From: JANWXR01 sp964608265
GTDB lineage: Bacteria; Chloroflexota; Anaerolineae; Anaerolineales; UBA6663
Length of the DNA stretch: 64,000 bases
NCBI GenBank assembly: GCA_964608265.1
Contig: CAZSNP010000004.1
Coordinates: forward strand, 1-64,000
Direction: 5' to 3'
Below the pieces are notes generated by a model. It was not told the origin of the DNA, did no database searches, and saw only the letters and a list, made by a program, of their open reading frames with translations. The translations under genes and the position numbers were made by a program. Each line of letters opens with the position of its first letter. Within the stretch, counting starts at the first letter, position 1. This document shows positions 1-7,524 of this stretch, piece after piece.

Positions 1-663
1 GTGCGCACCTGCCACAGGCGCGGCGCGCACGCCATCGGCGGCATGGCGGCCTTCATCCCCAGCCGCAAAGACCCGCAGGTGAATGAGAACGCCATCGCCA
101 GGGTGCGCGAGGACAAGCAGCGCGAGGCCAATGACGGCTTTGACGGCACGTGGGTCGCCCATCCCGACCTGGTGCCGACGGCCAGGGAAGTGTTCGCCGC
201 CAGGTTGGGCCAGAAGCCGCATCAAAAGGAGCGGCTGCGTGAGGACGTGTCGGTGACTGCCGAGCAATTGCGGACGTTCGGGGTGCCGGGCGGCCAGGTC
301 ACCGAGGCCGGCCTGCGGCTGAACATCAACGTCGGCATCCTGTATATCGAGAGCTGGTTGCGCGGGGTGGGCGCGGCAGCGCTCTACAATCTGATGGAGG
401 ATGCGGCCACGGCGGAGATTTCGCGCGCGCAGGTGTGGCAGTGGCTGCAGCAGCGCGCGCTCCTGGCGGATGGCCGCCCGGTCACACCGGAACTCTATCG
501 CCAATTGCTGGCCGAAGAGGTGGAGAAAATCAAAGCCCTCGCCGGCGCGGAGGCGTACGCGCACGGGCGGTTCACCGAAGCGTGTGAGTTATTCGACGCG
601 CTGGTGACGCAAGAGACCTTTGCGGAGTTTTTGACCCTGGGCGCGTACGAGCGGTTGGAATGA
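1..663 (+). CDS. aceB: Malate synthase A, C-terminal part (5' end outside window)
   Basis: Malate synthase condenses glyoxylate with acetyl-CoA to malate in the glyoxylate shunt, in the cytosol. The window opens inside the gene, so only the last 220 codons are visible and the GTG at base 1 is not a real start. The visible part carries GGMAAFIP, NENAIARV and DGFDGTWVAHPDL, which mark the end of the malate synthase A barrel. It then has NVGILYIESWLRG and MEDAATAEISR of the C-terminal helical plug, where the Asp of MEDAATAE is the likely catalytic base known from the family. The reading frame ends cleanly at a TGA at 661-663. No isocitrate lyase gene lies in the window; it may be upstream. Confidence 0.93.
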   Translation: MRTCHRRGAHAIGGMAAFIPSRKDPQVNENAIARVREDKQREANDGFDGTWVAHPDLVPTAREVFAARLGQKPHQKERLREDVSVTAEQLRTFGVPGGQVTEAGLRLNINVGILYIESWLRGVGAAALYNLMEDAATAEISRAQVWQWLQQRALLADGRPVTPELYRQLLAEEVEKIKALAGAEAYAHGRFTEACELFDALVTQETFAEFLTLGAYERLE

Positions 664-671
664 GGGCGTGT

Positions 672-677
672 TAGAAT
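672..677 (+). promoter_or_regulatory. Candidate -10 box TAGAAT for the HEPN/nucleotidyltransferase pair
   Basis: TAGAAT lies 28 bases before the ATG at 706, just after the malate synthase stop. It matches the TANAAT boxes found before many genes in this window. No good -35 was seen. Confidence 0.35.
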
Positions 678-705
678 TTATCGCAGACTGAGCCGTGAGC
701 ACGTG

Positions 706-1101
706 ATGAAGCCCGGGACTGAATATTGGCTGGCCACATCGCACCATGACTTCGACACCGCGTAGGCAATGCTGGTTGCCAAACGCTATGTGTATGTCGT
801 CTTCATGTGCCATCTGTGCCTGGAGAAGGTGCTGAAGGGTGCGCTTGTTGAACTGACCGATATTGAAACACCGCCGCGCATTCATGCCCTGAGGCTATTC
901 GCAGAGCGGGCTGGCTTGGCGCTCACCGATGAACAGGGCTCAATGTTGGATGAGCTTACGGCACACCAACAGAAGACGCGCTATCCGGATGCCGTTATGA
1001 CCTTGAGCAAAACATATACGCGAGCCTATGCGCTTCGAGTCATCAAGTTCACGAATGAGTTTCGGACATGGTTAGCAAATCAGTTGAAATCCGACGATTA
1101 G
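706..1101 (+). pseudogene. HEPN-domain protein, interrupted by an in-frame TAG
   Basis: The full frame from ATG 706 begins MKPGTEYWLATSHHDFDTA, which fits the first helix of a HEPN protein (PF05168 type). It then meets TAG at 763-765 and continues from ATG 769 with LCLEKVLKGAL, the second-helix signature of HEPN proteins, and ends at 1101. HEPN proteins paired with a MNT nucleotidyltransferase often form toxin-antitoxin modules in which the HEPN partner is an RNase. Here the nucleotidyltransferase follows directly and overlaps by 34 bases, as expected for such a pair. Unless TAG is read through or translation restarts at 769, the product lacks helix 1 and is probably inactive. A sequencing error is also possible. 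Confidence 0.6.
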
Positions 1102-1841
1102 TTCGCCGGTTTGTGAAGGCGCTGCGGCGCGATATTCGGGTCGAACGGGCCGTCCTCTACGGCTCATATGCCATAGGCAAAGCGTACGAATGGAGTGATA
1201 TTGACTTAGCTGTGGTGTCACCAGACTTCGCGCGGATGAATGAGTTGGAGCGGGTTCAATTCTTGGCTCGACACACAGTTCATTTCGACGCCCGGCTTGC
1301 TCCGATCGCTTATACCCCGACCCAGTTCGATGGCGCCGCGCCGTATCAATTTGCCTCCGAAATCAGGCGCACAGGGAAGGTCATGTACGATGCCCGCGGC
1401 AAGCGGTCGCCGTCAGCCGTAAGGCCCAAACGGCGCACCGCTGCGGCGCGCGCGCTGACGAAACAAGTCGCCTCGACGACAACAAAGAAGCCGGAAGCGT
1501 GCCACGCTTCCGGCTTGCGATTCTCGGTGTGGAACTACTTCAGTGCCCGCGCCAGATCGTCAATCAAATCCGCCTTGTTCTCCAGCCCGACCGAGATGCG
1601 GATGAGGCCCGGCCCGACCTCCAGCGGCGAGCCTTTGGTCGAGCCGTGGGTCATGCCGGCCGGCAGTTCGATGAGCGACTCGACACCGCCGAGCGACTCG
1701 GCCAGTGTGAACAGTCGCGTCCGCTTCAAAAACCCGGCGCTGCCGGCCTCGTCTTTGAGGCAGAACGAGATCATGCCGCCGCCGTTGCGCATCTGCTTCT
1801 GCGCGGTGGCGTGCTGCGGGTGTGTGTCCAGTCCGGGATAA
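1068..1841 (+). CDS. MNT-type nucleotidyltransferase (HEPN partner) with an anomalous long tail
   Basis: Residues 1 to about 115 form a minimal nucleotidyltransferase domain. The GS motif GSYAIGKAYEWSDIDLAVVS holds the two metal-binding Asp residues of the family. Such proteins pair with HEPN partners and may AMPylate them, and the ATG lies inside the end of the upstream HEPN frame. Normal length is about 110-140 residues. This frame stays open for 257 codons, and its last 307 bases run antisense to the cystathionine gamma-synthase-like gene and through that gene's terminator hairpin. The tail (RSPSAVRPKRRTAAARAL onward) has no domain character and is probably chance open frame after loss of the original stop. 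Confidence 0.6.
   Translation: MVSKSVEIRRLVRRFVKALRRDIRVERAVLYGSYAIGKAYEWSDIDLAVVSPDFARMNELERVQFLARHTVHFDARLAPIAYTPTQFDGAAPYQFASEIRRTGKVMYDARGKRSPSAVRPKRRTAAARALTKQVASTTTKKPEACHASGLRFSVWNYFSARARSSIKSALFSSPTEMRMRPGPTSSGEPLVEPWVMPAGSSMSDSTPPSDSASVNSRVRFKNPALPASSLRQNEIMPPPLRICFCAVACCGCVSSPG
1488..1516 (-). terminator. Intrinsic terminator hairpin of the metB-like gene
   Basis: A perfect 14-bp inverted repeat (arms 1488-1501 and 1503-1516, one-base loop) lies 18 bases past the stop of the minus-strand metB-like gene. It is followed on that strand by a moderately U-rich stretch (CTTTGTTGT). Confidence 0.7.
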
Positions 1842-2671
1842 ACCACCTCGGCCACGTTGGGGTGATCGGCGAGGAACTGCGCGACGGCCAGCGCGTTCTC
1901 GCCGTGCCGGTCCATCCGCACGGCCAGCGTCTTGACGCCGCGCAGGACGAGGAAGCAATCCATCGGGCCGGGCACCGCGCCGGCGGCGTTCTGCAAAAAC
2001 TTCAGCCGCTCGTACAGGGCCGCGTCGTTCATCAGCGCCGCGCCGCCGACCACGTCGGAATGGCCGCCGAGGTATTTCGTCGTCGAGTGCACGACCACAT
2101 CCGCCCCGAGCACGATCGGTTGTTGCAGATAGGGCGTGGCGAAGGTGTTGTCCACGATGACTTTGACTGCCGGGTTGTGCGCGTGCGCGATCTCGGAGAC
2201 CGCGCGGATATCAACCACTTTCAGGCGCGGGTTGGTCGGGGTCTCGATCCACACAAACCGGGTGTTGGGCCGCAGGCCGGTGCGCACGGCCGCGAGGTCG
2301 GTCAGTTCGGCGTACGAGAACTCCATCCCATATTTTTGATATTGCTTGTCGAACAGCCGGAACGTGCCGCCGTACACATCGTTGCTGGCCAGCACATGGT
2401 CGCCCGGGTCGAGGACTTTCAGAATCGTATCAATCGCGGCCATGCCCGAGGCGAAAGCCAACCCGTGCTGCGCGCCCTCCAGCGCGGCGAGGCAGGCCTG
2501 CAACGCGGTGCGCGTGGGGTTGTCGGTGCGCGCGTACTCGTAGCCTTTGTGCTCGCCGACGCCCTGCTGGGCGAAGGTCGAGGTGAAATACACCGGCGTC
2601 ATCACCGCGCCGGTCTGTGGGTCGGGTGATTGCCCGGCGTGGATGGCGAGCGTTTCGATTTGATGGGTCAT
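1535..2671 (-). CDS. metB: Cystathionine gamma-synthase / trans-sulfuration PLP enzyme
   Basis: A 378-residue fold-type I PLP enzyme of the Cys/Met metabolism family. The PLP lysine is Lys199 in STTKYLGGHSD. The phosphate-binding and substrate motifs SGMAAI (75-80), YARTDNPTR (46-54) and IETPTNP (142-148) are present, and GLIRISVGLE closes the C-terminal domain. The family makes cystathionine from an activated homoserine and cysteine, or cleaves it (gamma-lyase); sequence alone does not separate the two well. Start is ATG 2671, giving MTHQIETLAIHAGQ as in relatives; the longer frame to 2737 reaches into the promoter. No Shine-Dalgarno is visible. A -10 box (2753-2758) and a perfect palindrome (2715-2735) lie upstream. 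The gene is divergent from the kinase at 2792. Confidence 0.9.
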   Translation of the reverse strand: MTHQIETLAIHAGQSPDPQTGAVMTPVYFTSTFAQQGVGEHKGYEYARTDNPTRTALQACLAALEGAQHGLAFASGMAAIDTILKVLDPGDHVLASNDVYGGTFRLFDKQYQKYGMEFSYAELTDLAAVRTGLRPNTRFVWIETPTNPRLKVVDIRAVSEIAHAHNPAVKVIVDNTFATPYLQQPIVLGADVVVHSTTKYLGGHSDVVGGAALMNDAALYERLKFLQNAAGAVPGPMDCFLVLRGVKTLAVRMDRHGENALAVAQFLADHPNVAEVVYPGLDTHPQHATAQKQMRNGGGMISFCLKDEAGSAGFLKRTRLFTLAESLGGVESLIELPAGMTHGSTKGSPLEVGPGLIRISVGLENKADLIDDLARALK

Positions 2672-2714
2672 GGGGGTGGGGCTGGGTGAGGATCGAAGCC
2701 GGATGGCGGTTTGC

Positions 2715-2735
2715 GGTTGACGGTCTGCGTCAACC
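2715..2735. promoter_or_regulatory. Perfect 8-5-8 palindrome in the metB/kinase intergenic region
   Basis: GGTTGACG, five bases, CGTCAACC. It lies just downstream of the -10 box predicted for the metB-like gene, so it would fall in that gene's leader, where a repressor operator or a leader hairpin could act. Function is inferred from position only. Confidence 0.4.
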
Positions 2736-2752
2736 ATTCCCTATCAATTTCG

Positions 2753-2758
2753 ATTCTA
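2753..2758 (-). promoter_or_regulatory. metB: Candidate -10 box (TAGAAT) of the metB-like gene
   Basis: TAGAAT on the minus strand about 80 bases before the start codon, preceded by a TG-like extension. The 5' leader would contain the palindrome at 2715-2735. Confidence 0.4.
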
Positions 2759-2778
2759 GCATAGGCACTCTGCGCCGC

Positions 2779-2784
2779 TATAAT
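2779..2784 (+). promoter_or_regulatory. -10 box TATAAT of the Ser/Thr kinase gene, leaderless arrangement
   Basis: Consensus TATAAT ends 7 bases before ATG 2792 (4 before the in-frame GTG 2789), with no Shine-Dalgarno. Transcription would start at or next to the start codon. Confidence 0.65.
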
Positions 2785-2791
2785 TTGCGTG

Positions 2792-4756
2792 ATGGGGTCC
2801 TCGGAGCCGTTTACGCTCGGGTCGCAGGTTGGGCGCTACACGCTCGAAGCCGTGGTGGGGCAGGGCGGGATGGGCGTGGTCTATCGCGCCTTCGATTCGG
2901 ATCTGCAGCGGCGCGTGGCGGTGAAGGTGATGACGCCGCACCTCACCAGCGCCACCGCGCTCGGACGTTTTCAGCGCGAGGCGGCCGCCGTCGCGCAACT
3001 CCGCCACCCCGGCATCGCAGCCGTTTTTGATTTTGGCCGCCACGACACCCAACCCTTCATCGTCTTCGAGTGGATTGACGGCCGCGGCCTGAGCACGGTG
3101 CTGGAGGAGGCCAAACAGTTGCCGCTCAGCCGCGCGCTGCGGCTGACCGCGCAACTGGCCAGCGCGCTCGATTACGCCCACCAGCGCGGCATCCTCCACC
3201 GCGACCTCAAGCCCGGCAACGTCCTCGTCACGCCCGACGATACGCCCATCATCATTGATTTTGGTCTGGCCTGGCTGGCCGGCGAGAACACGCTGACGAT
3301 GCCCGGCGCGTTGTTCGGCACGCCGCGCTACATGTCACCCGAGCAGTTTCGCGGCGAGATGCTCGACGCCCGCGCCGACCTATATAGCCTGGCGGTGATG
3401 GCGTACGAGATGATCGCCGGTCGCCCGCCCTTCCTCGGCGAGACGATCCAATCGCTGTACCACCAACACCTCTACGCGCCGCCGCCGCGCATCACCGAGT
3501 TCAGCCCGGAGACGCCGAAATCCATCGCCACTGCGCTCGACCGCGCGTTGGCGAAGGATGCGGCGATGCGCTTTGTCAGCGGCGCGGCCTTCAGCGCTGC
3601 GCTGCGCGATGTGCCTGCCCCGCCCGAGCCGCAGACGACGGATACGATGGCGCAGACGGTGCCGGTGATGGCGGTGCCATCAACGCGCCCGCCGGTGAGC
3701 AAGCCGAGGCCGGCGGCGGCCGACAGCGCCGCGCCGGAGGCCGGGGCCGTCACCGTGCCCGATGGCGCCCTCCCCAAACAACCGGCGCCGTCGCGGGGCA
3801 ATCGGGGATTGGTGGGTTTAGTGGCGGGCCTGGGCTTGTTGTTCTGCGTGGTGTGGTCGGCGGCTCTGGCCATGCTTTGGCCGCGCCTGACAACGCAACC
3901 CACTGCCCGCTCGCCCTCGCCGGCGGTCGCGGTCGTTCAACCCACCATCACCCCGGTGGCGCTGCCGGCGGAATGGACGGCGACCAACTCGCCGCCGAGC
4001 GCCGGCCCGACCGCCACGCGGATGACCGCCGGCGCGCCGACGCAGACGCCGCTCATCATCACGATCGTGGTGACCAACGTCGTCGTCGTCAACCTCACCG
4101 CCACCAGCGCGCCCACCGGCAGCCCGACCATCACCCCCACGGCCACGCGCACCGCGACGACGGCGCCCGGCCAACCAAGCGACACACCACCGCCGACGGC
4201 GACCGTCACGCCCATCCCTTCGGCGACGAACGCGCCGGCCAGCAGCAACACACCCGCGAACACCAACTCCCCGACGCCGACGCGCAGCGCTACGCCTCCG
4301 CCGCCCACGGCAACGCATGCCGCGCCGCCGGCCGCGACGTTCACATCATCGCCCACAGCAACGTTCATCTTCACGCCAGCGGCGACTTCAACCACCGGCT
4401 GCGCCATCACCGGCGGCGCGCTGGCGATCAACGGCAACGAACTGGCCTGGCCGCTGACGAATGCAGGCGCGAACACGGCGACCATCACCGCGATTGACCT
4501 CAATTGGCCTGATACGCCTCCGCCGCAACGCCTGAGCGAAGTGTTCGTGGGCGGCACGCGCATTAGCAACAGCAAAGACAACCAGCCGCCCAGTGCGCTG
4601 CCGGCGGAGGTGCCCTGGGTTGACGGGGCCGCCCGCAGCCTGGCGCCCGGCGCGACCGAGGCGTTGCGCTTCCTCTTCCGCGATCCGCTGCCGGCCACCG
4701 GCTTCAGCGTGAGCGTGACGTTTGACAACGGTTGCGCACTGAGTGTGAGCAATTGA
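2792..4756 (+). CDS. Transmembrane Ser/Thr protein kinase with Thr/Pro-rich extracytoplasmic part
   Basis: A 654-residue eukaryotic-type kinase. The kinase domain covers about residues 10-275: glycine loop GQGGMGVVYRA, lysine AVKVM, catalytic HRDLKPGNVL, DFGLAW, and PRYMSPEQF. A single membrane helix lies near residues 338-362. Beyond it is about 170 residues of Thr/Pro/Ser-rich linker and a C-terminal domain of about 120 residues starting at GCAITGG, with two cysteines (one at GCAITGG, one at NGCALS). This small beta-rich domain should be outside the membrane and may sense a ligand; I do not recognise its family. The gene is followed almost at once by a probable lipoprotein gene (4765), suggesting a sensor pair. 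Start ATG 2792 is chosen from the -10 box; GTG 2789 is possible. Confidence 0.9.
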   Translation: MGSSEPFTLGSQVGRYTLEAVVGQGGMGVVYRAFDSDLQRRVAVKVMTPHLTSATALGRFQREAAAVAQLRHPGIAAVFDFGRHDTQPFIVFEWIDGRGLSTVLEEAKQLPLSRALRLTAQLASALDYAHQRGILHRDLKPGNVLVTPDDTPIIIDFGLAWLAGENTLTMPGALFGTPRYMSPEQFRGEMLDARADLYSLAVMAYEMIAGRPPFLGETIQSLYHQHLYAPPPRITEFSPETPKSIATALDRALAKDAAMRFVSGAAFSAALRDVPAPPEPQTTDTMAQTVPVMAVPSTRPPVSKPRPAAADSAAPEAGAVTVPDGALPKQPAPSRGNRGLVGLVAGLGLLFCVVWSAALAMLWPRLTTQPTARSPSPAVAVVQPTITPVALPAEWTATNSPPSAGPTATRMTAGAPTQTPLIITIVVTNVVVVNLTATSAPTGSPTITPTATRTATTAPGQPSDTPPPTATVTPIPSATNAPASSNTPANTNSPTPTRSATPPPPTATHAAPPAATFTSSPTATFIFTPAATSTTGCAITGGALAINGNELAWPLTNAGANTATITAIDLNWPDTPPPQRLSEVFVGGTRISNSKDNQPPSALPAEVPWVDGAARSLAPGATEALRFLFRDPLPATGFSVSVTFDNGCALSVSN

Positions 4757-4764
4757 TCACGCGC

Positions 4765-5280
4765 ATGAGGCACGCGCTGGCGCTGTTCGGGTTGCTCGCG
4801 CTTGGCTGCGGCGCGATCAGCACCAGCGTGCAGGTCACGACCATCGCCGTCGGGCCGGGCACGCCCATCCCACCCATCAACATCCCGGTAGTGCCGCCGA
4901 ATCCGCAGCCGACACCGATGCTGCCCGTGATTCAACTCGAGTACGCCGGGACGCGGGTGACCGGCCGCGAGGCGCAGCATCTGTGGCAAGCGGGGTCGGG
5001 CCAGGGCGCGGGCGGCGGTGGGGCGAACACTGCCCCGCTCACGCTGCCGTTCGGCGCGAGCCTCGATATCGTCGTCACGCATCCAACGCAACCCGCGCTG
5101 CTCGTCGTCATCGAGTTGGATGCGAACGGCGTGCCTGTCCACACCACGACGCTCACGCCCACCGCGCTCACCACCGCGTATACGCCAACGCGCGCCGGTC
5201 AGTACGACTTGCAGGTGCTGGCGCAGTGGACGGCGGACACAATTGTGATCGCGCGGTTTGCGGTGGCGGTGACGCCGTAA
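4765..5280 (+). CDS. Probable lipoprotein, partner of the upstream kinase
   Basis: 171 residues beginning MRHALALFGLLALGCGAIS, a short basic start, a hydrophobic core and a cysteine in ALGC that resembles a lipobox, though with Ala rather than Leu at -3. The mature part has a Pro-rich stretch (about 40-60) and then a beta-rich region ending in a YDLQVLAQW segment, like an Ig-fold or pre-peptidase-type domain. The start lies 9 bases after the kinase stop, so the two are probably co-transcribed and the protein may work with the kinase sensor domain outside the cell. Function unknown. ATG 4765 is preferred over upstream codons because it gives the signal peptide. Confidence 0.65.
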   Translation: MRHALALFGLLALGCGAISTSVQVTTIAVGPGTPIPPINIPVVPPNPQPTPMLPVIQLEYAGTRVTGREAQHLWQAGSGQGAGGGGANTAPLTLPFGASLDIVVTHPTQPALLVVIELDANGVPVHTTTLTPTALTTAYTPTRAGQYDLQVLAQWTADTIVIARFAVAVTP

Positions 5281-5294
5281 ACCCCCTCGCCTCC

Positions 5295-5341
5295 CGGCCC
5301 GCCTTCCCACACGCGAAAGGCGCGCGCGGGAGGGCGGGCCG
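5295..5341 (+). terminator. Strong GC hairpin after the lipoprotein gene
   Basis: Arms 5295-5308 and 5328-5341 pair over 14 bp with one G-T type mismatch, and flanking C-run/G-run pairs could extend it. There is no U-run. It may be a terminator or a repeat element. It sits just before the next promoter. Confidence 0.5.
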
Positions 5342-5358
5342 TGGCTGAGGGGGGGCGT

Positions 5359-5364
5359 TATAAT
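5359..5364 (+). promoter_or_regulatory. -10 box TATAAT, leaderless, before the 123-residue gene
   Basis: TATAAT followed by seven bases and then ATG 5372. No Shine-Dalgarno. Confidence 0.6.
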
Positions 5365-5371
5365 CCCTCGC

Positions 5372-5743
5372 ATGTCCGACCTCACCTTTTACGAAGACCC
5401 CGAAGACATCCCCGTCTCGGTGCCGCGCGAGGCGATGCGGTTTGAAAGCGTTGACGTGCAGCCGTATCCCGATGGACGGCGGGTGAAACTGGCCTTCACG
5501 TTTCCGCCCTTCCTCGAGCGCCCGAGCGTGGAGGCGTGGGTGACAAACGCCGAGGGCGCGACCGTGGCGACGATGATGCTGATCGAGGCGATGGAGCAGA
5601 GCTTTGACTTCACCCTGCACCTGCGCGACCCGCAGCCACGCGGCGCGCACACGCTGCATCTCCAACTCTTCTATCTGCTCAACGACGAGGATCCCGAAGA
5701 CAAACAGATCATGGATGAGCGCGCGGTCGCTTTCTCGCTCTGA
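5372..5743 (+). CDS. Conserved-looking hypothetical protein, 123 residues
   Basis: A soluble acidic protein with no signal peptide or membrane segment. It opens MSDLTFYEDPEDIP. The middle (VKLAFTFPPFLERPSVEAWV) alternates like beta strands, and the end has LHLQLFYLLNDEDPEDKQ. I do not recognise the family. The start is supported by a -10 box seven bases upstream, which makes it a leaderless gene. It lies alone between the kinase/lipoprotein pair and a MATE exporter, separated from each by repeat or hairpin sequence. Confidence 0.7.
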   Translation: MSDLTFYEDPEDIPVSVPREAMRFESVDVQPYPDGRRVKLAFTFPPFLERPSVEAWVTNAEGATVATMMLIEAMEQSFDFTLHLRDPQPRGAHTLHLQLFYLLNDEDPEDKQIMDERAVAFSL

Positions 5744-5756
5744 TGCTTGAGATCCA

Positions 5757-5825
5757 GCCGCGACGCCGCAAAGAACTGGCAGCACTCTTTGCACGCCTCA
5801 TCGCGGGCTGCGCGTCTTGGCGGTG
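5757..5825. repeat. Interspersed palindromic repeat, 'CGCAAAG...CTTTGCG' family (copy 1)
   Basis: A degenerate copy with CGCGACGCCGCAAAGAAC on the left and CTTTGCA then GCGTCTTGGCGGTGAA on the right. Related copies lie at 7417, 18389, 21117 and, as half elements, at 27789 and 47031. Its right end supplies the TTG and GTG codons in front of the MATE gene. Confidence 0.5.
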
Positions 5826-5831
5826 AATGGC

Positions 5832-7292
5832 ATGCCTCAGTCGCCCCGGGAGTCGGTCACCGAAACCGAACCCGAACTGCACACCCGCCAGCCCGGCCTG
5901 TCGCTGACGACGTTTCCGCAATCGCTCATGCACTTGCTGCCGTACCGCGTGCAGGCGCGGCTGGCCGAAGGCTCGATGACGCGGCGCGTGCTCACGCTGG
6001 CCTGGCCGTCGGTGGCCGAGCAATCGCTCATCACGTTGATCGGGTTGGTGGATGCGTACATCGTCGGCCATCTCGGCGCGGCGGCAATTGCGGGTGTGGG
6101 CCTCGGCGGGCAGGTACTGAACCTGGTGGCGGCGCTGTTCGGCGCGGTCGGCGTGGGTGCCACCGCCCTCATCGCCCGGCACGTCGGCGCGCGCGAACCG
6201 GACGAAGCGAACCAGTTGATGCGGCAGGCGCTGCTGCTGGCGGTCAGCATCGGTGTGCTGGCCGCGGTCGCGGGCTGGTGGCTGGCCGAACCCATCATCC
6301 GCCTGTTGGGGGCCGCGCCGGAAGTCGTCGTCACCGGCTCGAACTGGCTGCGAACCGTCGCGCCCTCGTTCGCTTTCGTCGGGATATTGCTGGTGGGGAA
6401 TGCCGCGCTGCGCGGCTCCGGCGATACCCGCTCGCCGCTGGCGGTGATGCTGGCCGTCAATGTCGTCAACGTAACGGTGGCGTGGACGTTCACCAACGGG
6501 TTATTCGGCTTCCCGAACCTCGGCGTGGTCGGCAACGCCCTGGGCGCGGCCTCGGGGCAGGTTATGGGCGCGGCGGTGGTGATCGCGCTGCTTTTGCGTG
6601 GGCGCGGTGTGTTGCGATTGCACGCCCATCGGTCATCGCCCGACCTCGCCCGGCTGCGACGCATCCTCAACATCGGTTTGCCGGCCGGCGCCGAGCAGGT
6701 GCTGCTGCAGATCGCGCTGCTCAACCTGGCCGTCATCATCTCGCAATTTGGCACGGCGGCCTATGCCGCGCACAGCATCGGCATCCGCATTTCGGCGCTG
6801 TCGTTTCTGCCGGGCTGGGGGTTCAGCGTGGCGGCGACGACGCTGGTGGGGCAGGAGCTTGGCGCGCGCAACCCGGCCCGCGCGCGGGCAGCGGCGTACG
6901 CGGCTTTCGGCATGGCCTTCGCCGTGATGCTGGTGATGGGCGCGGTGCTGTTCTTTTTTCAGGAACCGATCCTGCGCCTCTTCACGAACGACGCCGCCGT
7001 GCTGGCCGCCGGCGCGACGGTCATGCACATGAGCGCCGCGCAGCAACCGGTGCTGGCGGCCTCGTTCGTCTTTGGCGGCGCGTTGCGCGGCGCGGGCGAC
7101 ACGCGCACGACGCTCCTCATCACCGTCACCTCGATTTGGGGATTGCGGCTGCTGGCCGCATACGTGCTCGGCGTGGTCTTCGGCCTGGGGCTGTTCGGCG
7201 CGTGGCTCGGCATCTGGCTCGACTTCGCCTTCCGCTCGACGATGTTCTATCTGCGCTTTCGCAGTGGCAAGTGGGAGACGTTGAGGGTGTAG
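5832..7292 (+). CDS. MATE-family multidrug/toxin exporter (NorM-like)
   Basis: A 486-residue inner-membrane protein of the MATE family, which exports cationic compounds in exchange for Na+ or H+. It has two similar halves of about six helices each. Each half opens with a family signature: LAWPSVAEQSLITLIGLVDA near 55 and IGLPAGAEQVLLQIALL near 295. GALRGAGDTRTT in the second half matches AALRGSGDTRSP in the first, an internal repeat typical of the family. About 45 N-terminal residues precede the first helix. Start ATG 5832 is preferred; the TTG and GTG upstream belong to a repeat. No regulator is adjacent, and the substrate cannot be predicted. Confidence 0.92.
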   Translation: MPQSPRESVTETEPELHTRQPGLSLTTFPQSLMHLLPYRVQARLAEGSMTRRVLTLAWPSVAEQSLITLIGLVDAYIVGHLGAAAIAGVGLGGQVLNLVAALFGAVGVGATALIARHVGAREPDEANQLMRQALLLAVSIGVLAAVAGWWLAEPIIRLLGAAPEVVVTGSNWLRTVAPSFAFVGILLVGNAALRGSGDTRSPLAVMLAVNVVNVTVAWTFTNGLFGFPNLGVVGNALGAASGQVMGAAVVIALLLRGRGVLRLHAHRSSPDLARLRRILNIGLPAGAEQVLLQIALLNLAVIISQFGTAAYAAHSIGIRISALSFLPGWGFSVAATTLVGQELGARNPARARAAAYAAFGMAFAVMLVMGAVLFFFQEPILRLFTNDAAVLAAGATVMHMSAAQQPVLAASFVFGGALRGAGDTRTTLLITVTSIWGLRLLAAYVLGVVFGLGLFGAWLGIWLDFAFRSTMFYLRFRSGKWETLRV

Positions 7293-7324
7293 CGAGTGGC
7301 AAGTAGCAAGTGGCATGTGGCAAG
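7293..7324. repeat. Simple heptamer/nonamer repeat (aagtggc units)
   Basis: Right after the MATE stop, units like GTGGCAAGTAGCAAGTGGC are repeated with small changes. The same unit recurs at 20060-20094, 20215-20249 and, inverted, at 20703-20736. Confidence 0.6.
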
Positions 7325-7416
7325 TCCCTTCCACGAACGGCCAGGCCGAGCCGTTCCTCGCCATCACACACGCAATCACGGCCAAACTTGATTGTGACGA
7401 ATGGAGAAAGACTTTC

Positions 7417-7471
7417 GCCACAGAGACACAGAGCCATGGAGGGTTTCTCTGTGTCTCCGTGCCTCTGTGGC
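7417..7471. repeat. Interspersed palindromic repeat (copy 2, 'CCACAGAG...CTCTGTGG')
   Basis: GCCACAGAGACACAGAG faces CTCTGTGTCTC and CTCTGTGGC, forming a long imperfect hairpin in the 232-base gap before the sigma-factor gene. It belongs to the same family as the copies at 5757, 18389 and 21117. Confidence 0.65.
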
Positions 7472-7524
7472 AAATCCTGCAACCATTCGGGCGTCAACGG
7501 CAACTACTGAGTGAGACGAGCGGA

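Noticed and set aside
2617..3199. Short frames around the metB/kinase promoter region on both strands
   Set aside because: They run through the promoters or through the kinase domain in other frames and have no ribosome sites or domains.
7315..7524. Longer N-terminus for the sigma factor
   Set aside because: The extra 70 codons translate simple and palindromic repeats. ATG 7525 gives a normal ECF N-terminus.
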